IMG/VR virus record: IMGVR_UViG_3300032018_000013
Coordinates: 1 to 32,173 of that record
DNA: 32,173 nt
Reading direction: 5' to 3' (one strand)
Origin: a virus
Part shown: positions 30,184-32,173 of the stretch, in pieces
Numbering within the stretch: the first letter of the stretch is position 1
How the letters are laid out: each line of letters opens with the position of its first letter
Translations under genes and position numbers: made by a program
The notes under the pieces: generated by a model
The model's database searches: none
The model's input: the letters and a program-made list of their open reading frames with translations, nothing else
What the model was told of the DNA's origin: nothing

Positions 30184-30295
30184 TCGCCCGATTCCTCGGT
30201 TTGAGGTTAGGGCGACCATAGTAACTAGGGCAGGCGTTCTGCGGCTAGGTCTCGGGTTCGGCGGGTACCCCCTCACACGAGGGGGTATTTATTTT
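30184..30295 (+). ncRNA. Structured small RNA element, copy 2, with terminator
   Basis: TCGCCC (30184-30189) pairs with GGGCGA (30210-30215), enclosing GATT (30190-30193), a CCTC/GAGG hairpin (30194-30197/30203-30206) and TTA (30207-30209). TTCTGCGGCTA follows at 30238-30248 as a relative of the block in copy 1, with a small GCAG/CTGC stem. A terminator stem TACCCCCTC/GAGGGGGTA (30266-30274/30279-30287) and TTTATTTT close it. The outer stem differs from copy 1 at several pairs, yet all remain paired. TTGACT at 30147-30152 could be a -35 box for this copy, but no good -10 is at the right distance. Confidence 0.68.
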
Positions 30296-30297
30296 GC

Positions 30298-30762
30298 CTA
30301 CTCTTCTGGTAGCTCTGAGCACTTGAAGATACCGAATCGCTTGGCAATAATCGGGTATAAATCCTCCGCATAACTAGGGTCGATGATGATCTTTGGTTGT
30401 GGAATCTTCTTCTCGTCTGGATAGTTAAATATCGCTTTCTCGAATCTCACATTCTCTCTGACTAGATCTAACAATACAAGAACAACATCTAACCATTTGT
30501 CGCCCCAGATCTGTCCTAGCCTTTCCTCAAGCTTATCCCGCATGGTGGCATAGACTAGGAGCAACACTTTCTGGTAATCGTAATTCATGAAGACCGATAA
30601 TGCATACAAGAGGTGTAGGAAAGTATATTCTGAACTACCTACCCTAATTCTACGAAAGATCTTGCTTCTAAATTCTGGGCTTTTGTAATAGTCTAAATCG
30701 TCTAACTTGTATTGGTTGTTCTTGATTCTTTCTATGGCAAGTAGTGTTCTCACATGATCCAT
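30298..30762 (-). CDS. Hypothetical protein downstream of terminase (154 aa)
   Basis: A 154-residue, mostly helical protein with two hydrophobic stretches (YTFLHLLYALSVFMNY, VLLLVYATM and KWLDVVLVLLDLVRE). It starts two bases after the terminase stop, without a clear ribosome site, so it is probably read by coupling. It ends next to the RNA terminator of the opposite strand. The hydrophobic runs look like packed amphipathic helices rather than membrane spans. No family is recognised; a packaging accessory is a guess from position only. Confidence 0.65.
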   Translation of the reverse strand: MDHVRTLLAIERIKNNQYKLDDLDYYKSPEFRSKIFRRIRVGSSEYTFLHLLYALSVFMNYDYQKVLLLVYATMRDKLEERLGQIWGDKWLDVVLVLLDLVRENVRFEKAIFNYPDEKKIPQPKIIIDPSYAEDLYPIIAKRFGIFKCSELPEE

Positions 30763-30764
30763 AG

Positions 30765-32173
30765 CTATGCTGTCAGTTTGAGTGTCAGGTCGCCTATCTT
30801 GATAACGTTAGTTGCCTTCTTGTTAAGCTTAGTTTCCTCTTCCTCCTCGTACTGATCTGGAGCTATTCTTCTTAGGAACTTGTCATAGCACTCCCAGCAT
30901 AGAGCGGCGGCAATCACCCTGTCATCATGCCATCCGCTTTGAGCTTCTATAACTGATCCATCTTTGACAACCCTGGTCATTTCCTCGACCAGTTCCTTAG
31001 ACCTGAGAATGATCTTCCCTTCCGTAAGTGCACCACGGAATGCGCCGAGCAGGGATACCTTGGTCTCTGCCGTGGTCTTCCAGTGTCTCACGAAACTTTT
31101 CCTAAGGGCGTCCTGCCTACTGTAGAGATATTCCCTGGATTTTCTGATATTGGTGTTAAACACTTCCTTTAGCTCTTCCGGAAGATTTTTAACCTCTGGA
31201 ACCCAGCCTTCCTTCTTGAGCTTGTCTATTTCTGCTAAGGTAGAGTGACCTACCCCGGTGACCTCTAAGATTACCATTGCGCTGTTGTAGATTGACGCCA
31301 GGAGAAGAACATATCTAGCCAATGCTTGAGGATCTACTTGATTATCTGCAAATTCTGCCACCTGCTCAATTCTGTCCTTGTAGCACTTAAACACTTGTAT
31401 AACAGCGTTATCGGAATCCATATTAGCTCCCATGGTTGGGTCTACGCCAACAGCATACACTCCGCCTTGTTCCGGCTTTTCAAAGATGGTAAGATTGGTT
31501 GCGGAAGAGTCTTTTTCGATGATAAAGTTTCTGTTGTAGTAAATCCGATAACGCTCCGGTTTGGCTTCTTTCACATAGTCCAGCTGAGTATTGATGATGC
31601 TCGTATTAAAGAAGCGCATACCAGAAAGCTGGAAGGCTTGGTATTCCGTGAATGGGAATTCCTGCAAACAGAAGTTTTCATCGTTCATGTATTGTTCCGC
31701 CAGCTGTTTTCTCCACCAAGCAAGCTGAGCCATTGATATTTCCACGCCGTAGAGCTTCTTGACCTGTCTTATCCAAGCCGCTTCTTCCGAGCTAGGAGAG
31801 TATGAATAGAACTTATAAGCTGTCGGCTCTTTGTTGGGGTCAATCCTATAATCTTCTTTCAACCACCATCCTAGGAAGATCGCCTTTTGCACAGGAGATT
31901 TCTTAGCCGTTTCCCACATGTCATAGAAGTCGTTGTAGCCATTTGCCGTAGATTCGTAGATGAACATCCGATATGGATGCGAGTTAGAGAGAGATGCCCT
32001 CACAGCAAAGAGGTCTTCCATATTCTTGAAGTAGGCAACCTCGGATGCGTGTATGTAGTTGAAGCCTCGAGATCGACCTACAGTTCCTTTCTTGTTCGAT
32101 CTGTCTGAGGTATATAAGTAGTGAATTTCCGAGAAGTTATCGAACCTAGTGAAGTCCCTTGTGTTAGTCACCA
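30765..32173 (-). CDS. terL: Terminase large subunit, C-terminal part (5' end outside window)
   Basis: The visible part holds the end of the ATPase and the whole nuclease. IHASEVAYF is the Walker B/catalytic-Glu segment and IYESTANGY is the coupling motif (ESTANG). The nuclease has VGVDPTMGANMDSDNA with the first Asp, VILEVTGVGHSTL with the middle Glu, and the HDDRVIAAA end with the final Asp. Walker A and the actual start lie beyond the right edge; the GTG at 32171 is not a start signal. The protein packages DNA into the head through the portal and cuts concatemers. The gene is far from portal in this window and is followed by one unknown gene. Confidence 0.92.
   Translation of the reverse strand, partial: VTNTRDFTRFDNFSEIHYLYTSDRSNKKGTVGRSRGFNYIHASEVAYFKNMEDLFAVRASLSNSHPYRMFIYESTANGYNDFYDMWETAKKSPVQKAIFLGWWLKEDYRIDPNKEPTAYKFYSYSPSSEEAAWIRQVKKLYGVEISMAQLAWWRKQLAEQYMNDENFCLQEFPFTEYQAFQLSGMRFFNTSIINTQLDYVKEAKPERYRIYYNRNFIIEKDSSATNLTIFEKPEQGGVYAVGVDPTMGANMDSDNAVIQVFKCYKDRIEQVAEFADNQVDPQALARYVLLLASIYNSAMVILEVTGVGHSTLAEIDKLKKEGWVPEVKNLPEELKEVFNTNIRKSREYLYSRQDALRKSFVRHWKTTAETKVSLLGAFRGALTEGKIILRSKELVEEMTRVVKDGSVIEAQSGWHDDRVIAAALCWECYDKFLRRIAPDQYEEEEETKLNKKATNVIKIGDLTLKLTA

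Noticed and set aside
30032-30295. tRNA genes or phi29-type pRNA in the RNA pair
   Set aside because: No cloverleaf, anticodon arm or CCA end, and the size and stem plan do not match phi29 pRNA.

Overview
The window is part of a tailed-phage genome (or a prophage or assembled phage contig), most likely a short-tailed podovirus-like phage of a Gram-positive, Bacillota-type host. The phage assignment rests on a terminase large subunit, portal, HK97-type capsid protein, scaffold-like protein, two head-tail adaptor-like proteins, a nozzle-like beta-propeller protein, two tail fibres with S74 self-cleaving chaperones, holin and SleB-type lysin, and on the absence of a tape-measure, tube or sheath gene. 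The host guess rests on very strong AGGAGG ribosome sites, sigma-A-like promoters and the SleB-type lysin. It is an inference. No integrase, DNA polymerase, tRNA or CRISPR array was found.

Layout. (1) 1-14770, minus strand: the virion and lysis operon, read right to left. The order is small ORF, portal, three fibre-region proteins, fibre 1, holin, small protein, SleB lysin, small protein, fibre 2, a tiny 15-residue basic peptide inside a 19-bp inverted repeat, two small proteins, scaffold, capsid, small protein, adaptor, nozzle, small protein, second adaptor-like protein, and one or two genes leaving the window. The fibre/lysis block lies between portal and scaffold, an unusual order. (2) 14777-17076: 2.3 kb without a convincing gene. 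It is A-rich on the left and T-rich on the right of the + strand, full of degenerate repeats, and has a leader terminator on the minus strand at its left end. It is the divergent control region and an origin candidate. (3) 17077-21252, plus strand: early genes behind two near-identical promoters, each overlapped by a CTTGACA/TGTCAAG dyad. The first promoter serves one gene with its own terminator. The second follows an array of AGCGGCAGT motifs and serves small proteins, a short P-loop protein and RecT. (4) 21310-30039, plus strand: replication genes. These are a sliding clamp, small unknowns, a metallo-beta-lactamase-fold protein, a triple-repeat putative DNA-binding protein, an HTH regulator overlapping a nuclease-like gene, a primase with a C-terminal zinc ribbon, a 584-residue unknown, and an SF1 helicase. 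(5) 30032-30295: two tandem structured elements, each ending in an intrinsic terminator, with compensatory base changes between copies; probable small RNAs. (6) 30298-32173, minus strand: a small unknown gene and the terminase large subunit, cut by the right edge.

The plus-strand genes look like an early programme: regulation, then recombination (RecT), then replication (clamp, primase, helicase) probably using the host polymerase. The minus-strand genes are late. The two arms diverge from the 14.8-17.1 kb control region and converge on the RNA pair next to terminase. The most novel material is the RNA pair, the mirror-symmetric control region, the paired promoters with their operator array, the primase with a C-terminal zinc ribbon and its large unknown neighbour, and the tiny basic peptide in its inverted repeat.
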